From contig JANLYD010000104.1 of assembly GCA_031365465.1 (NCBI GenBank), positions 1-8,463 on the forward strand: a stretch of 8,463 nucleotides of DNA, in the 5' to 3' direction. Shown here in pieces: positions 1 to 7,137 of the stretch (its first letter is position 1; each line of letters opens with the position of its first letter). Made by a program: the position numbers and the translations under genes. The notes under the pieces are model-generated. The model was not told the DNA's origin. It did not search any database and saw only the letters and a list, made by a program, of their open reading frames with translations. This stretch comes from JABFRJ01 sp031365465. GTDB taxonomy: Bacteria; Pseudomonadota; Alphaproteobacteria; Rhizobiales; Hyphomicrobiaceae.

Positions 1-19
1 CGGTAACTTACCGGTTTTT
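1..19 (+). terminator. Clipped rho-independent terminator of an upstream gene
   Basis: The first 13 bases form a perfect inverted repeat, CGGTAA-C-TTACCG. In RNA this would fold as a short stem (CGGT/ACCG) with an AACTT loop. One more G follows the right arm and then five T residues at 15-19. The left arm starts exactly at the window edge, so the stem is probably longer than can be seen. A stem followed by a T run is the layout of an intrinsic terminator, presumably ending a plus-strand gene to the left. The visible stem is short, so this is only moderately sure. Confidence 0.45.
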
Positions 20-161
20 GCCGCCTGATGGCAATCGCCATTCCCGTCCGTTGCCGCCGCTTCCCGCTGCTTGGGCTGCTCATTCCCGCGCTGTTACGGC
101 AGTCTCCGATCAACAGCGAACCCGCGCTGCCGTTACTGACCACGAACCCGGAGCGACGACC

Positions 162-494
162 ATGCGATCGACCTTTGCCACCAGCCTGACCGCCCTCGCG
201 TTAGTTGCCGTAGCGACGCCCGCAATGGCTATCGACACCATCGATTGTGGCCGCGACCGCAATCCTGCCGAAAAAACCATCTGCGGCAGTCAACGGCTGC
301 AGATCCTGGACGCCAAGGTGACGGAAGCGTATGCCGACATCATGCTCGACAGCCACGTGAGGGCGCATGTCAAGCGCGCGGTCCAGGAGAGTCAGCAAAG
401 TTTTCTGCAACGGCGGGACGCCTGTGGCCGTGATCAGGTATGCTTGACCGAGGTGATGGAGCGCCGCGTCAACCGGATCCCGTACTATCGTTGA
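162..494 (+). CDS. Small secreted LprI/DUF1311-like protein
   Basis: This encodes a 110-residue protein with a Sec signal peptide: basic MRS start, hydrophobic stretch at about residues 7-19, and likely cleavage after the ATPAMA motif at residue 23. The mature part has four cysteines (29, 41, 88, 94), probably two disulfides. The pattern DCG...AEKTIC...L..LD near residues 28-51, with Q..FLQRRDAC...CL at 79-95, matches the LprI N-terminal/DUF1311 family of small exported proteins. Some members of that family inhibit lysozyme; for this one the role is only an inference. The ATG at 162 is preferred over the in-frame ATG at 18 because GGAG lies 8 bases upstream and the signal peptide begins there. 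The extra 48 residues from position 18 look like non-coding translation. It lies 147 bases before the DUF1800 gene on the same strand, so co-transcription is possible but not shown. Confidence 0.8.
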   Translation: MRSTFATSLTALALVAVATPAMAIDTIDCGRDRNPAEKTICGSQRLQILDAKVTEAYADIMLDSHVRAHVKRAVQESQQSFLQRRDACGRDQVCLTEVMERRVNRIPYYR

Positions 495-521
495 GCAGCA
501 GACGGGACAGAACACCTTCCC

Positions 522-540
522 GCCGACGCGAAAGCGCGGT
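522..540 (+). other. Short GNRA-capped hairpin between genes
   Basis: GCCG-A-CGC-GAAA-GCG-CGGT can fold into a stem with one bulged A and a GAAA tetraloop, the outermost pair being G-U. It lies in the 147-base gap between the LprI-like gene and the DUF1800 gene. There is no T run after it, so it is not a standard intrinsic terminator. It may slow transcription or protect an mRNA end, or simply be chance in GC-rich DNA. Confidence 0.2.
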
Positions 541-641
541 CGATGACGTACCCGGTGCGACGGATTTGCATGTGGACGCCGTTGTTGCTGCATGATGCGG
601 CTTGGACCACAATCCAGGCCGCGCTCGCAGAGGGGATGCTG

Positions 642-2120
642 ATGTCGACACGAATGGCGATGATCGCGTTGCGCCGGTTCGGGCTCGGCGCCCGCAGTGG
701 CGACATCGCGACAGTCGCCGCTGATCCGCGTGGATATGTTCTGAGCTCGCTGGATCGGCGCAACGAAATTCTGCTCGACGACCCCGATCTCGAGCCAAGC
801 CATGTGACGTTCGCGGCAGCGGCCGTCGCCCAGCAGCAGCAACGGCTGGCGCGCGTGATCCAGCGCGAAGGGGCGCTTGGGGATGCGCAACAGGCGATCG
901 CCGACGCAACGAAGATGGACAACACCGAGCAGCGAGCGGCGGCGCGCGCCCAGAGACCGCTGACCGAGACCGAAACCAAGGGCAACGTGCGGTCGCCGAT
1001 GCAGAAGGCCGGCCGCATTCGCGTGGAGAACTTCGTCGACGAGGCGACCGTTCGCTTTCGCCATCAGGCGTCGACCGATGCGGCGTTTCCGGAACGCATG
1101 GCGATGTTCTGGTCGAACCATTTCTGCGTGGTGGCTCGCGGGCCGGTGCGCGGCATTGCGGGTGCCTACGAGCGTGAAGCCATTCGGCCCCATGTGTTCG
1201 GCCGGTTCGTCGACATGCTGAAGGCCGTCGAGCAGCATCCGGCCATGCTGATCTATCTCGACAATCAGCTTTCATTTGGGCCGTCGAGCCCGGCCGGTAA
1301 GACCCAAAACAAGGGGCTCAACGAGAACCTGGCGCGCGAAACGCTGGAATTGCATACGCTCGGCGTCGATGGTGGCTACACCCAGGCCGACGTCACCAAC
1401 TATGCGCGGATCATCACCGGGTGGACGGTTGCTGGGTTGAACGCGCCGGCCGGCTCGACCCCAGGTAAGTTCATCTACGGCGCGCTGCGGCATGAGCCGG
1501 GTAACTGGCCGGTGCTCGGCAAAACGTATGACAATCGCGGCTTTCAGACCGGCCTCGATTGCCTCGAGGATTTTGCGAAGCATCCGGCGACGGCGCGTCA
1601 CATCGCACGCAAGCTGGCGCGCCACTTCGTCGCCGACGATCCGCCACCGGCGTTGGTCGCGAAGCTGGAAAGAACCTTCCGCGACAGTGACGGCAATCTC
1701 GCCGAAGTGTCGCGCGCGCTGCTCACGGCTGACGACGCTTGGGTGCCGGAGCAAAAAAAGCTGTTGCCGCCGATCGATCTGGTGATCGCGCTGTCGCGCA
1801 GTTTGCCCTACAAGACCGGCGCGGGCGAAATGTTGCGGCTGTCCAATCAGCTCGGGCAGCCCCTCTGGCAGCCCGGCAGTCCGAAGGGATTTCCGGACGA
1901 CGACGATGGTTGGATCAATCCCTCGGCCATGAACGAGCGCCTGCGCATCGCCGAACAGGTTGCACGCGTCATCGACAAGACCGTCGACCCCCGGCAGCTG
2001 GCGGAGGCCGTTCTGGGTGCGGACATGAACCCGGCGACGCGGCAGGCAATCGAGCGCGCCGAGACACGCGAACAGGGGCTGGAATTAATGATCATGAGCC
2101 CCGATTTCCAGCGCCGGTAA
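642..2120 (+). CDS. DUF1800 family protein
   Basis: This encodes 492 residues of the DUF1800 family, whose biochemical role is unknown. Family features are visible in order: an N-terminal ALRRFGLGAR motif (residues 9-18), a Gln/Ala-rich probably helical stretch (about 57-105), FWSNHF (156-161), the hallmark NENLARETLELHTLGVDGGY (227-246) followed by TQADV, a GQPLWQPGSPKGF segment (about 405-417), and the typical end MSPDFQRR. The start at 642 is chosen because AGAGGGG lies 6 bases upstream and the protein then begins directly at the conserved region. The in-frame ATG at 543 would add 33 residues, has no ribosome binding site, and the added part does not look conserved; ATGs at 636, 654 and 660 are also possible. 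No convincing signal peptide is seen with any of these starts. The DUF1501 gene follows after 31 bases, the usual partner arrangement of this family. Confidence 0.88.
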   Translation: MSTRMAMIALRRFGLGARSGDIATVAADPRGYVLSSLDRRNEILLDDPDLEPSHVTFAAAAVAQQQQRLARVIQREGALGDAQQAIADATKMDNTEQRAAARAQRPLTETETKGNVRSPMQKAGRIRVENFVDEATVRFRHQASTDAAFPERMAMFWSNHFCVVARGPVRGIAGAYEREAIRPHVFGRFVDMLKAVEQHPAMLIYLDNQLSFGPSSPAGKTQNKGLNENLARETLELHTLGVDGGYTQADVTNYARIITGWTVAGLNAPAGSTPGKFIYGALRHEPGNWPVLGKTYDNRGFQTGLDCLEDFAKHPATARHIARKLARHFVADDPPPALVAKLERTFRDSDGNLAEVSRALLTADDAWVPEQKKLLPPIDLVIALSRSLPYKTGAGEMLRLSNQLGQPLWQPGSPKGFPDDDDGWINPSAMNERLRIAEQVARVIDKTVDPRQLAEAVLGADMNPATRQAIERAETREQGLELMIMSPDFQRR

Positions 2121-2151
2121 ACCTGAACTCCTGCACGAAAGTTAGTCGGCC

Positions 2152-3447
2152 ATGGCCAACCCTGAATTGTCCTGCACCGAGAACCACCGGCTGGATCGCC
2201 GGACACTGTTGCGCGGGGGTGCGGCCAGTCTGGCATTGTGGAGCTTCATGCCGCGTGCGGCAATCGCCGGCACACGCGATCCGCGATTGCTGACGATGGT
2301 GCTGCGTGGCGGGCTTGACGGCCTTTCGCTGGCGGCACCCGTCGGCGATCCCAACTACGTGCGGCTGCGCCAGATGATCGCCATGCCAAAGCCGGGCGAG
2401 ACGGGCGGCGGCTTGATGATGGACGACATGTTCGCACTCAATCCGAACATGCCGTTTCTCCATTCGCTGTATAGCCGCAAGGAAGCGCTGGTCGTGCATG
2501 CGGTGCACACCCCTTATCGGGAGCGGTCGCATTTCGATGCGCAGGATGTGCTCGAGAGCGGCATGGCGGGAGTCTTGAAAGTCAACGATGGCTGGCTCAA
2601 TCGGGCGATTGCCAATTTGCCGGCAGCGGGGAAAGTGAGCCCGAAGGGGTTGTCGCTGGGGCCGGTGGTGCCGTTGGTCATGCGCGGCAAAGCAGAGGTG
2701 CTGTCGTGGATTCCGAAGGTGTATAATCTGCCGCTGCGGGAGAGCACGGTTGCCCGCTTGATGGACCTTTACACGCACACCGATCCGCATTTGGCGAAGG
2801 CGCTCGTCAACGGTCTGGAAATGGTGCGGGTCGCCGACGCGAGCGCGATGACGGCAGGGGCGGCACCGTCGGCTCCGCAATCGCAAACGCCACCGGTCGG
2901 AGGCGGACGTGGTCTCAATGCCAATCAGTTTCGGGAGTTCACCGAAGCTGCCGAGATGGCTGCGAAATTCATGAAGCCGCACGATGGGCCGCGCATCGGC
3001 GCGTTGTCGTACAATGGCTGGGATACGCACGCCAACGAGGGTGTCGTGCAGGGCGCGCTAGGCAATCGCCTGGGCGGTTTGGATGCGGCGCTGCAGACGC
3101 TGCACGACGGGCTCGGACCTGATGCCTGGAAAGACACGGTCGTCGTCGTGGTTACCGAGTTCGGGCGCACCGCGCGCGTCAACGGCACTGCAGGCACAGA
3201 CCACGGTTCGGCGACGTGCGCGCTGCTTGTGGGCGGCGCGGTGAAAGGCGGTCGCGTGCACGCCGACTGGCCGGGATTGGCAGACGCCAATCTGCACGAA
3301 AACCGAGATCTCAAGCCCACGACGGACCTGCGCGCGATCTTAAAGGGCGTGCTGCGCGATCACGTCGGCATTCCCGACGGCGCACTTGCGACGACGGTGT
3401 TTCCCGACAGCGCGGCGGTCAAAGCAGTCAGTGGATTGATCGGCTGA
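2152..3447 (+). CDS. DUF1501 family protein with a Tat signal
   Basis: This encodes a 431-residue member of the DUF1501 family, which is related to the alkaline phosphatase/sulfatase superfamily; the substrate is unknown. The N-terminus has a twin-arginine signal: DRRTLLRGG at residues 15-23, a hydrophobic stretch, and likely cleavage after PRAAIA (residue 39). Export in folded form through the Tat system is therefore likely. Family motifs follow: LRGGLDGLS (51-59), ERSHFDAQD (124-132), GWDTHANEG (289-297), TEFGRT (335-340) and GTDHG (348-352). Asp291, His293, Asp350 and His351 are good candidates for metal binding by analogy with the superfamily. A low-complexity linker rich in Ala, Pro, Gln and Gly spans about 228-254. 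It starts 31 bases after the DUF1800 stop, which supports an operon. The ribosome binding site is weak, since no clear GGAG is seen before the ATG. Confidence 0.9.
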   Translation: MANPELSCTENHRLDRRTLLRGGAASLALWSFMPRAAIAGTRDPRLLTMVLRGGLDGLSLAAPVGDPNYVRLRQMIAMPKPGETGGGLMMDDMFALNPNMPFLHSLYSRKEALVVHAVHTPYRERSHFDAQDVLESGMAGVLKVNDGWLNRAIANLPAAGKVSPKGLSLGPVVPLVMRGKAEVLSWIPKVYNLPLRESTVARLMDLYTHTDPHLAKALVNGLEMVRVADASAMTAGAAPSAPQSQTPPVGGGRGLNANQFREFTEAAEMAAKFMKPHDGPRIGALSYNGWDTHANEGVVQGALGNRLGGLDAALQTLHDGLGPDAWKDTVVVVVTEFGRTARVNGTAGTDHGSATCALLVGGAVKGGRVHADWPGLADANLHENRDLKPTTDLRAILKGVLRDHVGIPDGALATTVFPDSAAVKAVSGLIG

Positions 3448-3468
3448 GCAGGAACTTTTCCGTCGAGT

Positions 3469-4491
3469 TCATCCGATACGCGCGAAGCGTCCTTCGATGG
3501 GGTATTTCGGGTCGTTGAAGCCGGGCTGGGACGCGTGCCCAGGCGTCACCAACGTGTTGGCGAGCGCCTCGTCCTCGAGAGTCCAGCGGTAGTTGAGCGC
3601 GGTCGCATAATCGGCCCATTGCTCAAACGTGCGCGGGCCAGCGATGCAGCTGCTGATCGCGCCGTTGTTCAAGACCCAGGCGACGGCCCAGTGGACTAGA
3701 CTTATGCCGTTTTTGGCGGCATGTGCGGCGAGGGTTTCGGCGATCGCGAGGCTTTCGGTCCGCCACTCGGTCTCCATCATGCGGCGGTCGGCGCGGGCGG
3801 CCCGTGTGCCGGCTTCGGGGGCGACGTTACGTTGATACTTTCCTGAGAGGACGCCGCGCGCCAGAGGCGAGTAAGGCACCACGCCGAGCCCGAACTGGAC
3901 GGCTGCAGGCAGCACTTCGATCTCAGGCTGGCGGTTCATCAAATTATAGTAGGGTTGCAGGGCAGCCGGCCTCGGTATGCCCAGGCGATCGGCGATGTGG
4001 CTTGCGTGCGCAATGTGCCAGGCACGCGCGTTCGACAAGCCCCACTCGCGGATCTTTCCCTGCCGGATCAGCAGTCCGTAGGTTTCGACGACGCTTTCCC
4101 ACTGCGTTTCGGGATCGGGGGAGTGGACGTAAAACAGGTCGATGCAATCGGTGCCTAATCGCTTCAGGCAACCGTCGACGCTTTGGGTGACGTGCGCGCG
4201 GGACTGGCCCTGGTTGTTGGGGCCGGCGCCGGCGGGGTTGCCGCATTTGGTGGCGAGGATCCAGCGATTGCGCTTCTGTTTGATCGCCCGCCCGGTGAAC
4301 TCTTCGGACCGGCCTTTTGCATATTGATCGGCGGTGTCGATGAAGTTGACGCCGTGCTCGAAGGCGTGATCGACGATGCGTTGTGCCGTTGCCTCGTCGG
4401 TCTGATCACCGAACATCATGGTGCCCAGGCAAATCTGCGATACGCGCATACCGCTCGGACCTAAAATTCGTGTCGGCATCGCTTGAGGCAT
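3469..4491 (-). CDS. Aldo/keto reductase family oxidoreductase
   Basis: This encodes a cytoplasmic NADPH-type aldo/keto reductase of 340 residues, a TIM-barrel enzyme that reduces aldehydes or ketones to alcohols; the substrate cannot be told. Counting from this start, the catalytic tetrad is present: Asp52 and Tyr57 in FIDTADQYAKG, Lys82 in LATKCG, and His123 in YVHSPD. GLSNARAW (about 151-158) and PYSPLARGVLSGKY (206-219) are further family motifs. The length is normal for the potassium-channel-beta/YghZ-like branch. The reading frame is open up to a TTG at 4554, but ATGs occur at 4500, 4491 and 4479. The one at 4491 has AGGA 8 bases upstream, while that at 4500 has AGG directly against it and 4479 has none. 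The gene converges with the DUF1501 gene (21-base gap) and diverges from the beta-propeller gene. No signal peptide is visible. Confidence 0.88.
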   Translation of the reverse strand: MPQAMPTRILGPSGMRVSQICLGTMMFGDQTDEATAQRIVDHAFEHGVNFIDTADQYAKGRSEEFTGRAIKQKRNRWILATKCGNPAGAGPNNQGQSRAHVTQSVDGCLKRLGTDCIDLFYVHSPDPETQWESVVETYGLLIRQGKIREWGLSNARAWHIAHASHIADRLGIPRPAALQPYYNLMNRQPEIEVLPAAVQFGLGVVPYSPLARGVLSGKYQRNVAPEAGTRAARADRRMMETEWRTESLAIAETLAAHAAKNGISLVHWAVAWVLNNGAISSCIAGPRTFEQWADYATALNYRWTLEDEALANTLVTPGHASQPGFNDPKYPIEGRFARIG

Positions 4492-4669
4492 GACTGTCAT
4501 CCTGCATTCGTGACATGGGACACGCGGCGGAAACGCGCCCTTGTATCTATCCAACCGTCAGCGCTGCGTCATCCGCTATCGACAGGGAAGGCGGTTGGAG
4601 GGCTTGCGTCGGGCAGGTAGAGTCCGCATGAAGATCGGAAAGAAAACGCGGATCCGGAGGAGATAGGGC
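4492..4669. promoter_or_regulatory. Divergent intergenic region, promoters of both flanking genes
   Basis: This 178-base gap separates the aldo/keto reductase (minus) from the beta-propeller gene (plus). Both genes start here, so both promoters must lie inside it unless a start is further out. I could not pick a convincing -35/-10 pair for either direction and found no strong inverted repeat that would mark an operator. The plus-side ribosome binding site is the clear element: GGAGGAG at 4656-4662, 7 bases before the ATG at 4670. Confidence 0.4.
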
Positions 4670-5890
4670 ATGCGTCTGAAAACAGCGGTGGCGAGCGTTT
4701 CGCTTATGGCTGCCATGATCGGGACTGCGTCGGCGCAGTTGGCGATTTCGGCCAATGACGGCAAGGTGAAACTTGTCGACGGCGTCGTGCAGGCCGTCAA
4801 GGATGGCAAGGATACGATCAGCTTCATCGATTTGAAGTCGACACCGCCAAAGGTCCTGGCCACGATCGATGCGCCGGCCAGCGTGGTCGGCCCACCGTCC
4901 TCGGTCGCCATCTCGCCCAAGGAAGACATCGCGCTGGTTACGGCTGCACAAAAGATCGATCCCGCCGACGCGACGAAGCTGGTGTTCGACGACAAGGTGA
5001 CGGTGATCGATCTGTCGACGCTGAAGGCGTCGTTGGGCAAGCGTCTGCTCAACGTCGTGAAGCGGTCGGCAGAAGCCGAGCAGCCACCGAAAGTTCTCGC
5101 CACGCTGACGGTGGGTAAGGGTGCTGCCGGCGTGTCGTTCAACAAGGCGGGCACGTTGGCCCTCGTCGCCAATCGCGGCGAAGGGACGATCTCGGTGCTG
5201 ACGGTTGCCGGCACCAAGGTGGAGGTCGCGGGCAAGGTAGATCTCGGCAACGACAAAGCGGGCCCGAGTGCGGTTTCGTTCCTGCCTGACGGAAAGTCGG
5301 CGCTGGTGTCGATGGACGGCGAAAGCGCCAACAAGCTCGTGTTGCTCGACGTCGATGGATCGAAAGTCACCCTGTCGAAACGCGAGATCAATGCGGGCCT
5401 TCGTCCTTATGGGCTCGACGTGGCGAAGAACGGTGAATTTGCTGTCGTTGCCAACATCGGCCGCGGTGGCGGCGATGCCGATACGATCAGCGTGATCGAC
5501 TTGAAGTCGCAGCCGGCTCGCGTGGTCAATACGGTTACGGTCGGCCAGACACCGGAGGGCATCGCGCTTTCACCCGACGGCAAGCTCGTGGCGGTGTCCG
5601 TCATGAACGGTTCGAACAAGCCGAAAACGTCGCCGTTCTTCAGCGAAACCGGCCTGATCAAGCTGTATCGCCTCAACGGACGGCAGTTGACGCAGATCGG
5701 CGATGCGTCGGTCGGCAAGTGGTGTCAGGGCGTGGTTTTCAGCGCCAACTCGAAGACGGTACTGGCGCAGTGCATGGTCGAAGAGGAGATCCATGTGCTC
5801 AAGGTCGGCAATGGCAGCAGCGGAGCCTTGACGAAGTCGAGCACGATCAAAGTCAAAGGTGGCCCCGCAGGCATCCGCACGGCGGAGTGA
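4670..5890 (+). CDS. Secreted YVTN/YncE-like beta-propeller protein
   Basis: This encodes 406 residues with a Sec signal peptide (MRLK start, hydrophobic core, likely cleavage after TASA at residue 22). The rest reads as repeated beta-propeller blades of the YVTN/YncE/lactonase-like type: units ending in a strand such as DTISFIDLKS (48-57), DKVTVIDLS (108-116), GTISVLTV (172-179), NKLVLLDVDG (221-230) and DTISVIDLKS (271-280). These alternate with turns such as SPDGKLVAVS (301-310) and LPDGKSALVS (205-214). Such propellers usually bind partners or ligands in the periplasm; no enzyme active site can be assigned. Two cysteines in the last part (352 in KWCQG and 368 in AQCMV) could form a disulfide. 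An excellent GGAGGAG site lies 7 bases before the ATG. folP follows after 78 bases but has no evident functional tie. Confidence 0.85.
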   Translation: MRLKTAVASVSLMAAMIGTASAQLAISANDGKVKLVDGVVQAVKDGKDTISFIDLKSTPPKVLATIDAPASVVGPPSSVAISPKEDIALVTAAQKIDPADATKLVFDDKVTVIDLSTLKASLGKRLLNVVKRSAEAEQPPKVLATLTVGKGAAGVSFNKAGTLALVANRGEGTISVLTVAGTKVEVAGKVDLGNDKAGPSAVSFLPDGKSALVSMDGESANKLVLLDVDGSKVTLSKREINAGLRPYGLDVAKNGEFAVVANIGRGGGDADTISVIDLKSQPARVVNTVTVGQTPEGIALSPDGKLVAVSVMNGSNKPKTSPFFSETGLIKLYRLNGRQLTQIGDASVGKWCQGVVFSANSKTVLAQCMVEEEIHVLKVGNGSSGALTKSSTIKVKGGPAGIRTAE

Positions 5891-5900
5891 TCGAGCGGTA

Positions 5901-5910
5901 ACGACGTCGT
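5901..5910. repeat. Perfect 10-base palindrome ACGACGTCGT
   Basis: ACGACGTCGT is identical to its reverse complement. It lies 10 bases after the stop of the beta-propeller gene and is enclosed by TCGAG (5891-5895) and CTCGA (5912-5916), which are also complementary to each other. It could be part of an RNA hairpin or a small operator. There is no T run, so a standard terminator is unlikely. Confidence 0.3.
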
Positions 5911-5912
5911 GC

Positions 5913-5925
5913 TCGAGTGACTCGA
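5913..5925. promoter_or_regulatory. Operator-like palindrome TCGAGT-G-ACTCGA
   Basis: Six-base arms are perfectly complementary around a single central G, 44 bases before the ATG proposed for folP. Such odd-centred palindromes can bind a dimeric repressor, and the position fits folP control. Nothing else proves a role, and a short palindrome can arise by chance in this kind of DNA. Confidence 0.25.
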
Positions 5926-5968
5926 ATGTGCCTGAACGGACGCACGGTCGCGCACGTGTCGGATCTCG

Positions 5969-7120
5969 ATGCCATCGGTCGCGTTGATGGCATTGACCGA
6001 CCTCAGAACGGAAAAGCTACTCGTGCTGCGTGAAATCTATCTTCGGCCGCTTGGGTTGTTTCCGGCGGCGCTGCATACAGCGGCCAAGGAAGTCTGGGGC
6101 GGTCTGCCGCTGGCGGGTGGTTGGCTGGATTTCACCGCGCTCGAAGTGATCGAGCGGAATGGTGCGCGCGTCGACCGCTTCATTGCTGGGCTCGGTGAGT
6201 TCTTCGAACGCGACTGGGGACGGCGCACGCTCAATGCGTCCGACATGTTCGAAGCGCTGCGCGCGCCGCGTCACCGGCTGGCCGGGTTGGCGCTCGACCG
6301 GCCGGTCATCATGGGCATCGTCAACGTGACGCCCGATAGTTTCTCCGATGGCGGCCTGCACTTCGATGCGACTGCGGCTGTCGCACACGGTTTGCAACTG
6401 GCGGCTGACGGCGCTGATATCCTCGATATCGGCGGAGAGTCGACGCGACCCGGCGCAGTCGCGGTCTCAGAGATCGAAGAAATTCGGCGCATCGTGCCAG
6501 TCATCGCAGGGCTGCGGGCCAAGACGGATGTCCGCATCTCCATCGACACGCGCAAGGCTGCGGTCATGCGCGAAGCGGTGTCGGCGGGCGCCGATCTCAT
6601 CAACGACGTATCGGCGCTCATGCATGATCCGTGGTCGCTGGAAACGGCGGCCGATCTGGGTGTTCCGGTGATCCTGATGCATGCACAGGGCGATCCCCGC
6701 ACCATGCAGGAAAACCCGACCTACGACGACGTGGCGCTCGACGTGTTCGATTTTCTCGAGGCGCGCGTCGAAGCGGCGGTTCGCGCGGGGATTCCCCGCG
6801 ATCATCTGGTGGTCGATCCGGGGCTGGGCTTCGGCAAGACGCTGCCGCACAATCTGTCGCTGATGAGCGGGCTCAGCCTGTTTCACGGGCTCGGCGTGCC
6901 CGTTCTGGTGGGAGCGTCGCGCAAGCGTTTCATTGGCACGTTGACGGGTGTGGACGCAGCCGGCGATCGCATGCACGGGTCGATCGGAGCGGCGCTCTCG
7001 GCCGCCTCCCAAGGTGTGCAAATCATCCGGGTGCACGATGTTGCCGCCACCAAAGCGGCACTGGCAGTGTTCCAGGCCTGCAACGACGGCGCCGGGCCGT
7101 CTGACGTTTCGGCATCGTGA
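5969..7120 (+). CDS. folP: Dihydropteroate synthase
   Basis: This enzyme joins p-aminobenzoate to the pterin pyrophosphate to make dihydropteroate in folate synthesis, in the cytoplasm; it is the target of sulfonamides. In the 383 residues, all hallmark motifs of the TIM barrel are seen: MGIVNVTPDSFSDGG (115-129), DIGGESTRPGA (153-163), SIDTRK (191-196), NDVSALMHD (212-220), ILMHAQGDPRTMQ (235-247), VDPGLGFGK (282-290), GASRKRFIG (315-323) and IRVHDV (353-358). The loop residues Phe125, Arg160 and Pro161 are the normal ones, so no sulfonamide-resistant variant is evident there. About 110 residues precede the catalytic domain (E. coli has about 15); such long forms are familiar in alphaproteobacteria. 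The start is uncertain: 5969 has only a weak GGA upstream, 5987 is another ATG, and a GTG at 6023 has GGAAAAG 6 bases upstream and would begin near LREIYLRP. A convergent gene follows after 17 bases, so the common folP-glmM order is absent here. Confidence 0.95.
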   Translation: MPSVALMALTDLRTEKLLVLREIYLRPLGLFPAALHTAAKEVWGGLPLAGGWLDFTALEVIERNGARVDRFIAGLGEFFERDWGRRTLNASDMFEALRAPRHRLAGLALDRPVIMGIVNVTPDSFSDGGLHFDATAAVAHGLQLAADGADILDIGGESTRPGAVAVSEIEEIRRIVPVIAGLRAKTDVRISIDTRKAAVMREAVSAGADLINDVSALMHDPWSLETAADLGVPVILMHAQGDPRTMQENPTYDDVALDVFDFLEARVEAAVRAGIPRDHLVVDPGLGFGKTLPHNLSLMSGLSLFHGLGVPVLVGASRKRFIGTLTGVDAAGDRMHGSIGAALSAASQGVQIIRVHDVAATKAALAVFQACNDGAGPSDVSAS

Positions 7121-7137
7121 CGCTGCCCGCCGCATCA

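Noticed and set aside
70..110. A sigma70-like promoter (TTGGGC ... TGTTAC) before the LprI-like gene
   Set aside because: The spacing is about 15 bases and both boxes match poorly; this is too weak to call.
18..161. N-terminal extension of the LprI-like protein from the ATG at 18
   Set aside because: There is no ribosome binding site, the composition is unlike coding sequence, and it would bury the signal peptide that starts at 162.
201..1238. 345-codon open frame on the minus strand across the LprI-like and DUF1800 genes
   Set aside because: The product is Arg/His-rich with no family motif, and it lies antisense to two well-supported genes. Long antisense open frames are common in GC-rich DNA.
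2092..3030. 312-codon minus-strand open frame opposite the DUF1501 gene
   Set aside because: The composition is of shadow type (many Arg, His, Gln), with no motif, and it overlaps a gene with clear conserved motifs.
4492..4554. N-terminal extension of the aldo/keto reductase to the TTG at 4554
   Set aside because: It is a rare start codon with no good binding site, and the added residues precede the conserved start of the family. The ATG at 4491 has AGGA well placed.
4576..5391. 271-codon minus-strand open frame opposite the propeller gene
   Set aside because: It is rich in Ser, Thr and Leu with no recognisable domain. The plus strand has a strong ribosome binding site, a signal peptide and propeller repeats.
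7121..7137. A bidirectional terminator between folP and the RidA-like gene
   Set aside because: The 17-base gap shows no stem with a T run on either strand, so I do not claim one.
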